Source of the DNA: Psococerastis gibbosa
Taxonomy: Eukaryota; Arthropoda; Insecta; Psocodea; Psocidae
Length of the DNA: 64,000 nt
Assembly: GCA_963971405.1 (NCBI GenBank)
Contig: OZ020485.1
Location: forward strand, 16,802,001 to 16,866,000
Direction of reading: 5' to 3'
The notes under the pieces are model-generated. The model had not been told where the DNA came from. It did not search any database and was given only the letters and a program-made list of their open reading frames with translations. Made by a program: the position numbers and the translations under genes. Below are positions 1 through 11,915 of this stretch, one piece after another; the stretch's first letter is position 1, and the number at the start of each line of letters is the position of its first letter.

Positions 1-1520
1 ATCCACAATTTTTCAGTTCAGACGCCATTTTCATTCCAGCATCTCCTATTGTGTGAGAAATTGGCTAGTTCGATACTTATCTGGATTCATGAATAGTCCG
101 GTAGATTATTCAAAACCACATTTAACACTAACAGAAGGGTAGTTATAATGGATCTCTCATCGACAGATCATGGACATGGCGTCCCCACATAAGCGGACCC
201 AGCCCTAAACTGGCCGAGGTGGTGCATCTCCTCAAACTTATCGCTGCGATTTGACAAGGGAGGTTCTTCCCACTTTTCAAGGCACAGAAAGCACGTAGCG
301 ACGCATCACAGACTATTAGGTACCATCTCATTCTCATTTTAATGCTTATTGCGATTGATGCAGTATATTAGTCATTTGATCACGCCTTAATATCTGCCAA
401 CTACGTTTCGAAGTAGATTGGCAAGCTCGATCACCATTTGGCACGCAACAGCCGCAAAGAAAAGCAAATCATCAGCTATTTCTGCGATCCCGGCGGAGCG
501 GCGTAACAGCTCGTCAAGAATGTAACGTATTCACCTACAACCCAATGTAACACCAAACCCCGGGCTGAATCCAACCGACGTCACCCGGCAGTACTGACAG
601 CAGAAGGTCCAGTTATTCATAGCTATTAGGGGAGAAAACAGCGCTGCAAATAGTTCTGCAAGGCATGAGCAAAAAAATAAATAAAATACAATTGATGTAA
701 TTAAACAGAGAATGCAACATACATTTTTTACTTTGGCTGCTAACCTGTCGTTTCCCACTTTCAACGAAATAGAACTTTTGTTTAATATAGTGACCTAGCC
801 GTCACTTTCGCATAGCTGGAATTTAAAAAGAGGCCAAGACCCTAAAAATCCCCAAACGATCGGTTCATGACTTGCTCATGCCGCATGCAGGTGGCTGATG
901 AGCTAATTGATCAGGAGGAAGCACCGGGGTCGAAGAGGAGAGGCCGTCCTTCGTCTTCCCCAATGCTCTAGATGAAAAAGTGTCAAGGCTCTAAATTTCC
1001 GGCCTTTGCCTGAAGTATGAGCCGATAATGTTGGACATTTGCCCGACATTGACGAAAAGAAAGAGGCGACCCGATACAAGCGTTTCAGGTGAACCTAAAT
1101 AACACACTTGTTTCAAACCAACGTTTCGTGCCTTACAAAGATCACCATCCTATTCGCTAGTATTGTAAAAATAAGCCTTATCACAGTATATTTATATATT
1201 ATCTTGATCCATTGTTAAATTCAAACAAATAAATACAACCTACGAATATTGCATCTAAACATTAAATCTAAAATAAAAACACTTCAATGAACTTCTTGTA
1301 GTGAAAAATATCAACTAAACCCAGAAACTCAGATTATAATGTATCGATTCTCGTTATCTTGGATATTGTATCGAATGAGTTAGTTACTAGTTGTTGAAAA
1401 GAATTGAGTTCAACTGAATCCGCCTCCTGCTTTTGCCTATTATCTAGTATATTAATCACAAATATATACAACAGTTATTGTAGAATTACTCGCCAACCTG
1501 AAGTAATGAAATTCTGCAAT
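1..1520. other. Unassigned non-coding sequence
   Basis: No recognisable gene. Short open frames on both strands (for example 143-337 and 531-764, minus strand) show no motif I know. The sequence becomes very AT-rich after about 1140. The last 30 bases read in frame into the integrase fragment that follows, so that fragment's element is truncated somewhere here. Confidence 0.5.
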
Positions 1521-1546
1521 AAGGGGATCCTAGTAGTTGTAACCAA

Positions 1547-2152
1547 ATGAAGATACGAATTGCCCGTTCGCCGCTTTATAGCCCGTCTCAGAATGTAGCT
1601 GAATACTATGTGGGAAGAGTTAAGCGAAGTATCTCCTTTTATCTAACTAAGAATCAATCAGAATGGCCTAAGTACCTAAGGTATGCGCTTTTTGCTTTAA
1701 ATAGTGGGGTGTCGGAAGTAACCGGGTATTCTGCAGCGAAATTATTTTTGGGTAGAGAGCTACAAAAGTTTTTTGAACCATGTACACCTGAGAGGGAGGG
1801 AAGTGCCGTGCCGTTTGATCCACTGTCTTATCAGGGTGATTTAGCTGGGGAATTTGGTACTATTCTTAAAGACAAACAGATAGCCCATAGGAAGGCAAAG
1901 GAGACCCAGTCCCATCGGTATAATCTAAGAAGAAGAGATGTAAGTTATAAAGTGGGAGATTTAGTTTGGAAAAGGGCATACCGTCAATCACAGTTAATTC
2001 ATAATTTTAATGCAAAGCTAGCTTCGGCATGTGATGGTCCTTTCAAGGTGGAGAAACGACACGGTACGTCCAACAAGTACGAATTGGGTACGGTAGAAGG
2101 AAAGTTGATTGGTAAATATCATGTGGATCAGTTAAAGCCATACATTACCTAA
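1547..2152 (+). pseudogene. Ty3/gypsy integrase C-terminal fragment
   Basis: This 201-codon frame encodes the end of a gypsy-type Pol polyprotein: the last part of the integrase core and the C-terminal DNA-binding region. The stretch SPLYSPSQNVAEYYVGR (about residues 8-24) matches the part of the integrase core that carries the catalytic glutamate (the E of VAEYY). Near the end, YKVGDLVWKR followed by KLASACDGPFKVEKR is the usual integrase C-terminal module, and the frame ends at HVDQLKPYIT. The frame stays open for only a few codons upstream before a stop, and no reverse transcriptase or protease lies to the left, so this is a 5'-truncated copy. The assignment to gypsy integrase is firm; the clade is not. 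Confidence 0.85.
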
Positions 2153-2603
2153 TTAATAATTAAATAAATAAATAAATAAATTTTTCTCTTTGAATGGGAG
2201 GGGAGGGATAGGATCGCGAAGTTTTTCGAGAAATCTGCGTACACCCGATTATCGTAATCGGAAACAACTTGAGAACATAAAAGTTCAAAATATTATTAAG
2301 AACAATTGGTAGAGTGTACTCCCAAAATACTTGTGTATAATTATGTGTAAATGAGGTGAAATGGATAAGAAATCTGGTGGGGTAAATAATGTATACGATA
2401 GAGTTCGTGACCCGAGAGCCAAGTATGGCTTATGGCAATGATGTGGGAGGTTGAATCTTTAAGGGTACTCCCGGGTTATTAAATTTTGTGTTGAGTAAAT
2501 GAATGGCATTGTAAATTGTCCTGTGGTTGTGGAATCGTACCAGGATAATCTAATATATATTAAATGGCCGTTGTGTTATATTACAGCTGCTTCCACATGA
2601 TAG

Positions 2604-2620
2604 AGGAAGGGGGAGCTGTA
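2604..2620 (+). repeat. Polypurine-tract-like motif, copy 1
   Basis: AGGAAGGGGGAGCTGTA is repeated with one change at 2969-2985 (AGGAAGGGGGAGTTGTA), 365 bases downstream. Such purine tracts prime plus-strand synthesis in LTR retrotransposons. The gypsy integrase just upstream makes that reading plausible but unproven. Confidence 0.4.
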
Positions 2621-2968
2621 GGTTACCATTTGGGCGTGTTGACAAAGGTCTCACGTACCGGGGAACGTGGTGGTAGTTGTGTGTTTTAGACTCGAGTAGA
2701 AGTCTATGAACAGAGTAGTGATTCTGAGTAAGAATGCTCTGTGTAACCATTGTCCGGCTTAGGAAGTTACGGAATGGGTTTTTGGTCCTATGGGTATAGG
2801 TCAAAATTTGTAACCTTTGGCTACAAGTTAGCAAAGGCTGGTCATTATTGTAATTATTATATTGTTAAAAGTTGTGGAAGAGATGGAGCTTTCCTCCTTC
2901 TTCTACCAGGTGGAGGTAGTATACCAGGGCAGTGGAGCCGTGGTCAGAACATTAATTTTCGTGACCCC

Positions 2969-2985
2969 AGGAAGGGGGAGTTGTA
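2969..2985 (+). repeat. Polypurine-tract-like motif, copy 2
   Basis: This is the second copy of the motif at 2604-2620, with a single C-to-T difference. It would place a TG-starting LTR at about 2982, but no partner LTR is available in the window to test this. Confidence 0.4.
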
Positions 2986-3274
2986 TTTAATTTGAATTCA
3001 TTAAGAATTATTGCATTTTGGTGGGACAGGTTATACCGTGATAGCACGGGCACTCAGTGCACTGCCGTGACTATTACTTAGGTAGGCCTAGGCCGATACC
3101 AGTGTGGCGTAAAAAAAAAAAAAAAAAAAAATCTTATAATCAGTTGTGAAACGAATGTCTTGGTGCGATTTCACAACTACAGGAGGATTTTTTTTTTCTT
3201 TAAAATATTTTTGGTTATTAATATAAACTTTGTTTGGAACCCGAGGAGTACTCTTAGGGATGAGTGAGTGTAGT

Positions 3275-3293
3275 GCCCGGATAGCTCAGTCAG
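3275..3293 (+). other. tRNA-Lys-like 5' end (A-box fragment)
   Basis: GCCCGGATAGCTCAGTCAG agrees at all but one position with the acceptor and D-arm start of animal tRNA-Lys, including the A box. The following bases do not form an anticodon arm or a good B box, so this is not a functional tRNA gene. It may be a tRNA pseudogene remnant or the head of a SINE. Confidence 0.45.
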
Positions 3294-3299
3294 TTTTAC

Positions 3300-6296
3300 T
3301 GTTAAGTATGGTGCGCTCTCATCCTGGGTACATCTGGTGGTGAAGTGGTTTTGACGTGAGGTGTTTCCATTGTTATAGGAGCGGAAGAGTGGCTACTCTT
3401 TTGTCCGCCAGTTTCGTGACTCTGTGACGGTTTTTTTTTTCTTCGTCCCAGTTGCTAAAATATCTGAGGAGCTCCGAATTTTAGGGTTGGAAGTTTAAAT
3501 TGTTGGCCAGGTCTCGTATGATGCTTAGGAGGTTAGAAGGGAAGAGTGGTGTCCAACGGAAATCAGTTTCTTCAGTTGCAAGTTAAGAAATCGTAAGAAA
3601 TTAAAAGTCCTAAAAGTTTTGAATTTCCCATTTGCGCGCGCTCGTCTCTCATTGGTCATCTGTCAAAGTCATATGGTTTTGGACATGTCAGCTGTGGTCT
3701 ATTATAGTTTACGTGGCAAGAGATCCTGTCGTTGTGGGGACACTTTTGTCTTGAAATTCGGTGAAGAATCACCTTTTATCTAATTTTAAAAGAGACCTCT
3801 GTCTAATGAGTGTTTAGTGCACCTTTTCACAGGTGAGTGTCTGTTAGGACTCTGTAAAATTTTCTTGCTTTCAGACCTAACCTATAGTGGTTGGACCTCA
3901 TGCAAATCAAATGAATTTTCTAAATTATGATACATATTTTAAAAAGAAGCAATTTAAATCTTTAAGAATTTCAGAAGTGAATTATTCCTGAGTTATTGGA
4001 ATTATTTAATATGGAATAAATCCTTAAGTTGTCTGAGGGTGCCTATCCATGACGCCCTGCAGGCTATAAGAATTAAAAGGAATAGCTAATAAAGATACAG
4101 CAATCGAGTCCCTAAAAAGATGAGCTGGAATAAGATAGTTGCAGATCAGGAACTTTCCAGTAGAGGGTAGTGTGGCAAAGCATAAAGTTAGGTGTTTTCT
4201 GAAGTCGTCTGGTATATATATCGTATATCAAAGAATAATCCAGAATTTTGAAAGAATGGATATAGGAAAATTTTCTGTTGGAAATGCTGTTGTCCTGACT
4301 TGTCGGCTGCAGGATCAGACAGGAGCAGGAAAGAAAATTTTCTCTCAGGATGAAGTGCTTTTGAAATAATAAAATGGAAGTAATGTAGGTTGGTGATTAT
4401 TAAATTCCTTTTTTCACAGGGGTTTCTTTCTTCTTTCTTTTTTTACTGGGTTCAATTCTTCCTTTTCTTCAATTCCACCCTTTCGGGTTTTCTACGGTCG
4501 GCTACTTTCCTGTTGGTCTCTACTTTCTTTTCGTTCTACTTTGTCGCCGACGAGAATAGCTGTCGTCTGAGTGTTTAACCGAGTCTATCCAATCCCCACA
4601 TGAGGCTGGAAGTTTCCAATCAAGGCGACATCAGCAAAAGGATGTAGAAGTTTTCAAGTTGGGGCAGGGCGTTGCCTTGTTTCCCCCGTCAGTGTCAGTG
4701 GTCAGTGTGAGAACTTGTCATGTGCCAGTAGGTACCAGTTCAGGAGTTGGGTTAAGTATGGTGCCATAGTGCGGCTTAACCAAGTCTTCTAATCGATAAA
4801 AATTTGTAATGCAGGAAAGAATAGTTATGAAAAGTATAATAATGGATCTGAGGGTGATGTGTATTGCAATGTAATGTCTTGTGGTCTAAATAGTCTACGA
4901 CAAGAGAGAACGTGGGTTCTCTGAGAAGTGCCTGAATGCAGCTCAGGACCCCGGATTGTTCAAATGAGTTACTAATTTCTTTATTTCAGTTGTGTAGTCG
5001 AGACTCGAACACCTGGAATGTGTTTGACTTGCATTTTATTAAATTAATTTATATGATTGATAGTGGTGGGAGCGGCCCCTGGAATGCTGATGTGTGCGCC
5101 AGACGCAACCCACAGATGTATTCTTTATGGGACGGCATCCATTACCAAAGTCAATTGTAAGAGTATGCTGTTAGGCTAAATAGCCCAGATATTCTTTGTT
5201 CATTTTATCGACCTCCGTACCGAATCGCAGGCGATATTCTTTTTTTTTTTCACTTAGAGGAAAACATATTTTCCGGGTGTTCGAGTCTCGACATGAATTG
5301 AGATTGTTGAAACGTGAACATGAGACTTGTCATGGGCAAGTACATCTTGTCCAAGGGCGATGTCCATAGCAATGAGGAACCTAGTCCTAAAATCTTGTAA
5401 TATGGTACAACCTTTCTAATAGGTATTCTATGAAAATATTTTATTCAATATGGCGCTCATTCGAGCTACCAATTTATACTTAAACTTTAACGAACTTCTA
5501 AAATTTTATTAGGTATGTGATGACACGGTTATCAAAGTTTTTTTTTCCTTTTGTCGGCGTCCTAGTGACTACCAGTATTATACATTCTGATATCCCACTA
5601 TCACACCTTCCCTGTTAAGGGTTTTATTTTCTTGTTACTGCTGGTTGTTTCTTGTGTTTTCAGTGGCTACATGGATGGAGCCAGAGGCAAGCAGGCAACT
5701 ACGGAACGAGTGTGAGATCAACGAGAATAGCAGTGTGAGTGCCTGGCCGTTCCTGAGGCCACTGGGAACACAGGAAGCAACCACGCGGGAATGAGGACGG
5801 CAAGGAGCCGTACCTTCCTACATTTTGCTGTTGTGCTGTCTCTTTAGTCACCGGAAATGATAAGCAGAATATATTTCTATCTTTATTTATTCAACGTATT
5901 CTGTGGTATCTTCTTTTCTGCCTACTTCGTGAGTCTTCAGGAGTTGGGATGTTCTGTGAGGAGGATGCCATATCGATATTTTATTTTAATTAAAGTAAAT
6001 GTAATGTGAATGCATATTATTTTAAATTGAGTTTCTAAATACACTGGACCCATCTATCGAATTCTTACTGAGCAAAAGATATGGCAGGCCTTCCTTGGAG
6101 AGCATCTTAACTCTTGGTTGGCTGGTGTGTTGTCTGCTGCTGAGGCGTGAAACCTCCTCTGTTTCCAAACTAGCTAGTGGCTCATACCGGACGGATACTC
6201 CAGAAACTCAATCGGCTACTTAAATTAGAAAGATAATTCAGGTAAAGCTACAAAATATTTAAAAACAATTTAGTATCCGTAATCCAAAACTATCAA
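3300..6296. other. Unassigned non-coding sequence
   Basis: No supported gene in about 3 kb. Short open frames at 4139-4369, 4390-4578 and 4936-5160 have no recognisable domain and no coding support. Several T-runs occur (about 3428, 3188 and 5240). Confidence 0.45.
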
Positions 6297-7995
6297 ATGT
6301 CAAAACCTGTGACAGCTGAGCATACATCATTTCGTGCCATGGACCATTTGGGAGAGTTTCTGAAAAGCATGGACTGCACCCATTTCAACCTCCAATTGCA
6401 CCGGACGAAATGCGCTGGCCTGATTACCGAAGTTATTGCGCCGGAACTAAAAAAAGAGTTATTGGAAGATATGGGGATCGTGCATACTCTCTAATCCTAA
6501 TTGAGAGCAATGATATCTCCAATGTCAAGTGTTTGGGCATAGTTGTCCACTATATTAGTTTGAGCAAAAAAAAATTGTAGATACAATGTTTGGGCTTTTG
6601 CCACTGGAAGATTGTGATGCCAATGGCATAACTAATGTCTTATTATTGGTCTTAAAAGGCGACAATATTAACATTAAAAAACTTGCAGCATTGGTGTGGA
6701 TGGCACAAATACTATGGTGGGCCAGCACCATTCAGTTGGCACAATAATCAAGGAGCAGGCAGGAAGCCATTTGTTTGTAAATAAATACATATGCCATTCC
6801 CTTCATTTAGCCGCATCTAAGGCCACAGAGTTACTGCAAAGCCACCTGGATACGATGGTGAGAGACACATGCTCATGGTTCTCGTACTCCCATAAGCGCC
6901 GATTGGACTATGCCACTCTTTATAATGTAATTAATGATGGCAAAGCCCCCAAAATGCTGTCATTCGTGAGCATGACACGTTGGTTGGCGTGACATTATTG
7001 GCAAAATTTTAAATCAGTGGCTCGAACTTAAAGCTCATTTTGATATCACCAAAATAAAATAAAAATGCTACACATCGAGGGTTTTATACGAAATGTACAG
7101 CGATGAGGTCAATCACTTGTATCTGACATATTTGTATTACATATTGGATGACGTGTGCCGGGTCAACGCCATATTCCAGGCGCAAAATCCAAATGTCTTA
7201 CAAATGTTGGATGACCTCATCGACATGTACTTTGGTTTATTAAAAAAGATTGTAGTTCCTGGCCAACTCAGTAAGGTGCAAAGAAATGACTTAATGGCAT
7301 TTAAATTTGAGGAGTACCTGATGCATGAGCAAGGGATGAGTTTTGGGTACGACTTCAACATGCTGGCGAACAAGGTCAGCACAGAGAAGCTTGCTGAAAT
7401 AAAGCGTCGGTGTAAGGAGTTTGTTACTTGCCAGCTTTCGGATAATATATGTTCCATGATGAACATAAGCAAATTTAATCCAAAAAATGCCGTGGACACA
7501 ATGTCCTCGGGAAATTTTGTTGATGAGGTAGCACCCTACTTTCTGAACTTTATATCTAGTCCGGACGCATGCAGCCACGAGTGGGAAATGCTGTGTCGCG
7601 AACCCGCTTTGATTGAAAAGGTCAGAATTAACCCATCTGACATAAATGGGTTTTGGTTCAAGGCGTTGGAACTCGTGGACGCATGCGACCGGTCTAAATA
7701 TTTCAATATAGCAAGCTTAGCCCTTACACTATTAACGCTGCCCTTGTCCAATGCCTCTGTTGAGAGATTGTTTTCACAAATGAACGATGTCAAATGCAAG
7801 AGGCGGAAGAGGCTGCTTGTCCGTAACTCTGAAAGGCTGCTCCTGGTAAAAAATTTATTAAAAAATGTTAGGGAGGAAACTTGCGCCACTTTTATGCCAA
7901 CTAAAGCTATGCTGGCAAAACATAATAGCTCTGTTATATATAGCGGCAATTATGAATTTGTAGAAGGGCTGGACCATGACGAGGTTGACGCTTAA
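6297..7995 (+). pseudogene. hAT-superfamily transposase, frameshifted copy 1
   Basis: Three segments in different frames together resemble one hAT transposase with an RNase H-like fold and a C-terminal dimerisation domain. 6297-6490 encodes the LHRTKCAGLI...LKKELLEDMG region that precedes the first catalytic aspartate. About 6470-6660 continues in another frame. About 6683-6992 contains VDGTNTMVGQHHSV, the second catalytic region. 7093-7995 (300 codons) ends with LPLSNASVERLFSQMNDVK, the hallmark hAT dimerisation motif. In the first catalytic region the usual D-E-S-T pattern reads I-E-S-N, so the first aspartate appears lost. At least three frame changes and this substitution show a dead copy. 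Terminal inverted repeats were not found. Confidence 0.8.
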
Positions 7996-8511
7996 TTTTT
8001 TTCTTTTATGTTAGTATATTAAAATATTGTTCTTGTGTTCACTTAACTATTTTTATTTTTTTGCCTATTGCTTAAAATACAATGCAACAGTGTAGTATAG
8101 TATAGGTCTACTTCTACTAATAAACTAGAGTCCATCAGAAAAAGGCTTTAAAAGTCACTTCTACATAAAATTTAAAATCATGTTCAAGAGGTATAGTTAG
8201 AAATTTAGAGGGAAACTAAAGGTTTTTCGAGCACCATCTGGAGGGAAACGAGAACACTAATCTGGGAACTCTGATTTGTTCAATTGTTGTTCCAGGAGTG
8301 ACGGCCACCCGCATGGTGTGAGCTCCGAGCATTCGGCAATGTGGCTGTGGTGGGGGGCCATCTCCATCATGATGCTCACCCTGGGAGACATAGTGTAGAT
8401 TAGGAGACTTAAAAACTCCTCATGTGATTTTAGAGAATTTTCTTCTATTTCTCATTTTTTAGCATTCATTGATTCGTTTCGCAGACATGCCTGCGTATAT
8501 GTATTTTTTTC
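7996..8511. other. Unassigned AT-rich sequence after hAT copy 1
   Basis: No gene or repeat recognised. It may hold the 3' non-coding end of the hAT element, but no terminal inverted repeat was seen. Confidence 0.4.
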
Positions 8512-8762
8512 CCCTAATGCCTCTGAATGGATCAATATTGCCCCTGTTACCCTTCCTTTTTTTTAATAAAATTGAAAAAATCATTTATTGGCGTACGGAG
8601 TACAGTGTACAGCGCCCATACCGCATCCCGCCGGCAGACCCGTTCCAGCACCGTCCCCGGAGGAGATGTCCCCTGAGCCGCCCAATACCTTCCTCCCGCA
8701 GGCGCACAGAGTTAGAGCGCCTGTTAGACCACGGAGACTGGGAGTGGAGGAGGGATGTGTAA
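8512..8762 (+). repeat. Diverged direct duplication, copy 1, with short conserved peptide
   Basis: The segment starts with a sequence around CTGAATGGATCAATATT and a pyrimidine-rich tract, then a GC-rich part. It ends in an open frame (8697-8762) reading RRRTELERLLDHGDWEW and a stop. The same order recurs at 8841-9019. The peptide keeps its frame between copies while codons differ, which hints at former coding constraint. I do not recognise the family. Confidence 0.6.
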
Positions 8763-8840
8763 GTAGTGATTAACGGCCAACCCATCTCGTTACTCCCCCC
8801 CCCCCCCAACGCTTTGCTGCTTAATTTTTATTTCTATACT

Positions 8841-9019
8841 CATAATGTTTCTGAATGGATCAATATTATCATTGTCACCCTTCCTTTTTTTTAATCAAAT
8901 TTTAAAAAATCATCCGGAGCCCGTCCCCTGAGCCGTCCCCGGAGCTAACCCCCCGCAGGCGCTCCGAGTTGGAGCTGTTGAGCGACCATGATGACTGGGA
9001 GCGGTGGCAGGTGTTATGC
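8841..9019 (+). repeat. Diverged direct duplication, copy 2, with short conserved peptide
   Basis: This second copy of 8512-8762 starts about 330 bases downstream. The upstream block (8841-8914) is about 80-85% identical by eye. The frame at 8954-9019 reads RRRSELELLSDHDDWERW, matching copy 1 at the R-R-R, E-L-E, D-H and D-W-E positions. A poly(C) run (about 8797-8807) separates the copies. Confidence 0.6.
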
Positions 9020-9591
9020 TGTGGTACACGGCCTGCCATGAACGGAAGCGAAGCATCAAATCAAGCAAAATCGAAAAAAGAAGACTTTAGAATTTTCCTA
9101 TTCCGGGTTTTCTGTTTCTTCAGATAGAATTATACATAATATTGCTCGATATATGACAATATATGGTGCGGTGCTAGTAGAAGAGGAATGGAATCAATAT
9201 GATTTTTATCCTAAGTAACGAGGAGAGTCGTCGAGTTACTCCCCTCAGGAATCCTCTCCAGGTGATTTACTTAACAGATTATTATAGAAGAGAGACTGCT
9301 GGTAAAGCGTATGCTGTATAGCTTTCGACAGCAGCTGTAGTTTGACGAAAACACATTAAGCACAAGGAGCGTATTGAGGTGCCTACCGATACAGACACCA
9401 ATTACAAGTACCCACCTGGAGGAGTCAGTTCCACACACACCTACATAGTGGCAGTCAACTCTCCACGCGGCTTCTAGTCACGTAAGATTATTCAATCAAA
9501 TTACTTTCAAGGTAAATTTCGAGAGTCCACTCATTAAAATATAATTGTTTCATCAAGTAAAATCAAAACTTCCCAGTTTATTACAATTATT
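9020..9591. other. Unassigned sequence between duplication and hAT copy 2
   Basis: No gene supported. The region could hold the decayed start of the next hAT-like copy, but no motif could be placed. Confidence 0.4.
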
Positions 9592-11788
9592 ATGGACAGC
9601 GCTCTAGACATTATGAAAAAAGATCAGTTAAGCCAAGTAATCACATGTATCTCTATTCCCGAAGATGAATCAGGAAGACCTATCAGTTTACAAATCAATG
9701 AAAGTTCCTTAGGATTTAAAGAAGTAACTGATCAGCTGGGGAAGGTTTGGAAGAAGAAATTATTAAATGTATTGAGGAGGCTTTTTTCAAAATCACACAA
9801 AATGTGCACTTGAGGAAGCTGCTAACCGTAATTTCCCTTCAATCGCCCCTACAAGATGGGTTTACAGTTCACGTCTTGTCTCTGTTCTCTGCAAGGAAAA
9901 GGAAGAGTTACCCGAATTGTTCAGGGATATGGGAGACGACCAAGGGGACTGGGACCACCAAACGAGAATTGCTCGTGAGTCGTGGGAATGCATCCACAAG
10001 TAAAGAACGTACTTTTCGTTTTCTACTTTCAATAATCCAATAATTTGCCGAAAGGCTGAAATTTTGTTAAACATTTTGCAGAAGAAAATTACATTCAATA
10101 TTGTATGAATAAAGTTAACCATTTTTTGACGACGCGCAGACGTTAAGGGGTGACTTTGACTCCGTGTGGTCTTGTCAAGATGAAGAAGCTCCGGGCCAAA
10201 AGAAGAATTGACAAAGTAGCCGATATGAAAACATTTTACCGTGCTAATTTTAATGAGGGGAGTGACACAGTCATTCTTCAAATTAACGAAAGATTCGGGA
10301 ATGCAGACCATCTGGTCTTCTTGTCTCATTTAGAAACAGAAATGTCCACAAAGAAGTTCCCGGATGCAAAAAAGGTTCCTGGTAGACCCTATGTCCTTCC
10401 GTTTAAATATTTCGGGAGGGAGTAACTTGAAATTGGCTGAGTATTTTCAAAGGGTAAGCTTTCCCGCTCTGAGAGCAAACTGGGCGTGTGATTAGTGATC
10501 ACTGATCACCGCAATTCAGTAGGCGTAGGCTACAAGTTTTGAGTTTTCCATATTTTTGATATTTTAGTTAAATAAAATGCTCACTTCTAAGTTCATAGAT
10601 AGGCTAGCATAGGCTGCATTATGTTCACGATATATATCAACCACTTTTTTTTATCGCTTTCAGCATTAAAAATGAACAAGCGCCCGAAGAATCACGCGGG
10701 GAACAACAGAAAAATTACGGACATGTTCGCAATGGCGGGAAAAAGAAAGCAAGGATCCAAGAACCTGATCCTGATGTTGAAATGGTAAGTGTGAATGTAG
10801 ATTATAGCTGAGTTTAATCGATAGATTTTCTTTCAAATGACTCGAGGGAGTCGTCCTGGTGGACTCAACCCATTGGTTCCTTACATTCACAGGTAAGGTA
10901 ACTACTCGGAGACCGAGAGACGACCGGGTGTGTAGAACTTATAGTTCAGTGGTGACATAAATAGGACCATTTTGAAATGGTGCTGCTGCACTGCACAAGC
11001 ACTGCCTTAACTAGGGGGTGGGCAGCTAAACTAAGTGCCCGTGCGTTATGAATTGTAGTTGATCGTATTCATTGCAGTTTTGAGGCTGTACAAATTTTGT
11101 AACTAAGCCCCTACATTTACTTTAAAAACAATAATTATTAATCTCTTTGTAGGTCCGCACCGTGCAACCAACAACCGTGCTGTCCATCGCTGAGCACTAA
11201 AAGATTCACAATATTTTTTTATTGAGACAATTTCAGAAATTAAGAACAGGTTTAATTTCGAGGATGAGCTTTACAAATTGATCGAAGTTGTAGACCCTAA
11301 AGTCGCTCAGGATCTGGATCACCCGAGCCTTCTCCCTGTATTACTAAGATTTCCGATCCTAAGCAAAACAATGCCAAGCCCTGAAGTATTAGACCAAGAG
11401 TGGAGAAACCACACATTGCTTGACCATGCATGACATGGCCTCCATTGGCATGATTCTCCCATCAAAAACGTAAAAACAAAGTAAAGAAAGACAAATAAAA
11501 AGTAAAACAAAAACAAAAAAAAGTAAGACAAATAAAAAATTCCGCTGGTGAACCATTATTGCTCAATATATGGATGGTCACGAAACTGCTGATGGTACTG
11601 CCATTTTCCAACGTACTAGTTGAAAGAATAATTAGCGACGTCAATAATATTAAGACACACTCAAGAGTTAATTTAAAAACAGAAGTAATGTTTTCAAGGG
11701 AGGGATTGAGAGAAGTGTAGGCTCACTAAAATTTAAACCGCCAAAAGAAATGTTGAGGGCAGAAATTTGGCCCATGAAGCCATGATAA
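9592..11788 (+). pseudogene. hAT-superfamily transposase, scrambled copy 2 (KIAA1586/DUF4371-like)
   Basis: Several separate fragments match one kind of hAT transposase. 9592-9830 holds KKDQLSQVITCISIPEDE followed by the SLGFKEVTDQ motif of the catalytic core. 10183-10420 holds RRIDKVADMKTFYRANF, a mid-protein region. About 11230-11433 reads FNFEDELYKLIEVVDP to EVLDQEWRNHTLLDHA, the region before the dimerisation domain. About 11602-11715 holds SNVLVERIISDVNNIKT and MFSREGLRE, the C-terminal dimerisation motif. A tail in another frame ends near 11788. Frameshifts and stops separate the parts. An N-terminus-like exon pair (10672-11205) lies in the middle, so the order is not colinear. A mariner follows directly. 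Confidence 0.7.
10672..11205 (+). pseudogene. Two-exon hAT N-terminus-like fragment inside copy 2
   Basis: An ATG at 10672 opens MNKRPKNHAGNNRKITDMF. After a one-base frame change the sequence reads RIQEPDPDVEM to a donor (GTAAGT at about 10785). An acceptor at about 11151 (TTTGTAG) resumes in frame as VRTVQPTTVLSIAEH and a stop at about 11202. The basic start resembles the N-terminal region of hAT-like proteins, but this is from general resemblance only. Its location between the middle and the C-terminus of the surrounding transposase fragments suggests rearrangement or a second copy. Confidence 0.4.
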
Positions 11789-11915
11789 GTGTCAAGTAGT
11801 TACAACTACGAGGGCCATTCAGAAACTAACCTCCGATTGGTCACAGTGCGGGTAGTGGGGTGAGTAGCGCGCCATCTGTGCATTCACGCGCTCAGCAGGT
11901 CAGTCGGCATCAAGC

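Larger units (their letters stand above)
2153..3270. other. Sequence downstream of gypsy integrase, possible 3' untranslated region and LTR
   Basis: The stretch begins with a TAAA-rich simple repeat (2158-2180) and contains no supported gene. Two purine-rich, polypurine-tract-like motifs (2604-2620 and 2969-2985) lie in it; the second could mark the start of a 3' LTR. A run of 22 adenines lies at about 3110-3131. No second LTR copy is present in the window to confirm element ends. Confidence 0.35.

Noticed and set aside
4139..4369. 76-codon frame
   Set aside because: No motif recognised, and the length is expected by chance.
7137..7949. Three minus-strand frames of 95-137 codons
   Set aside because: They are shadows of the hAT transposase frame at 7093-7995.
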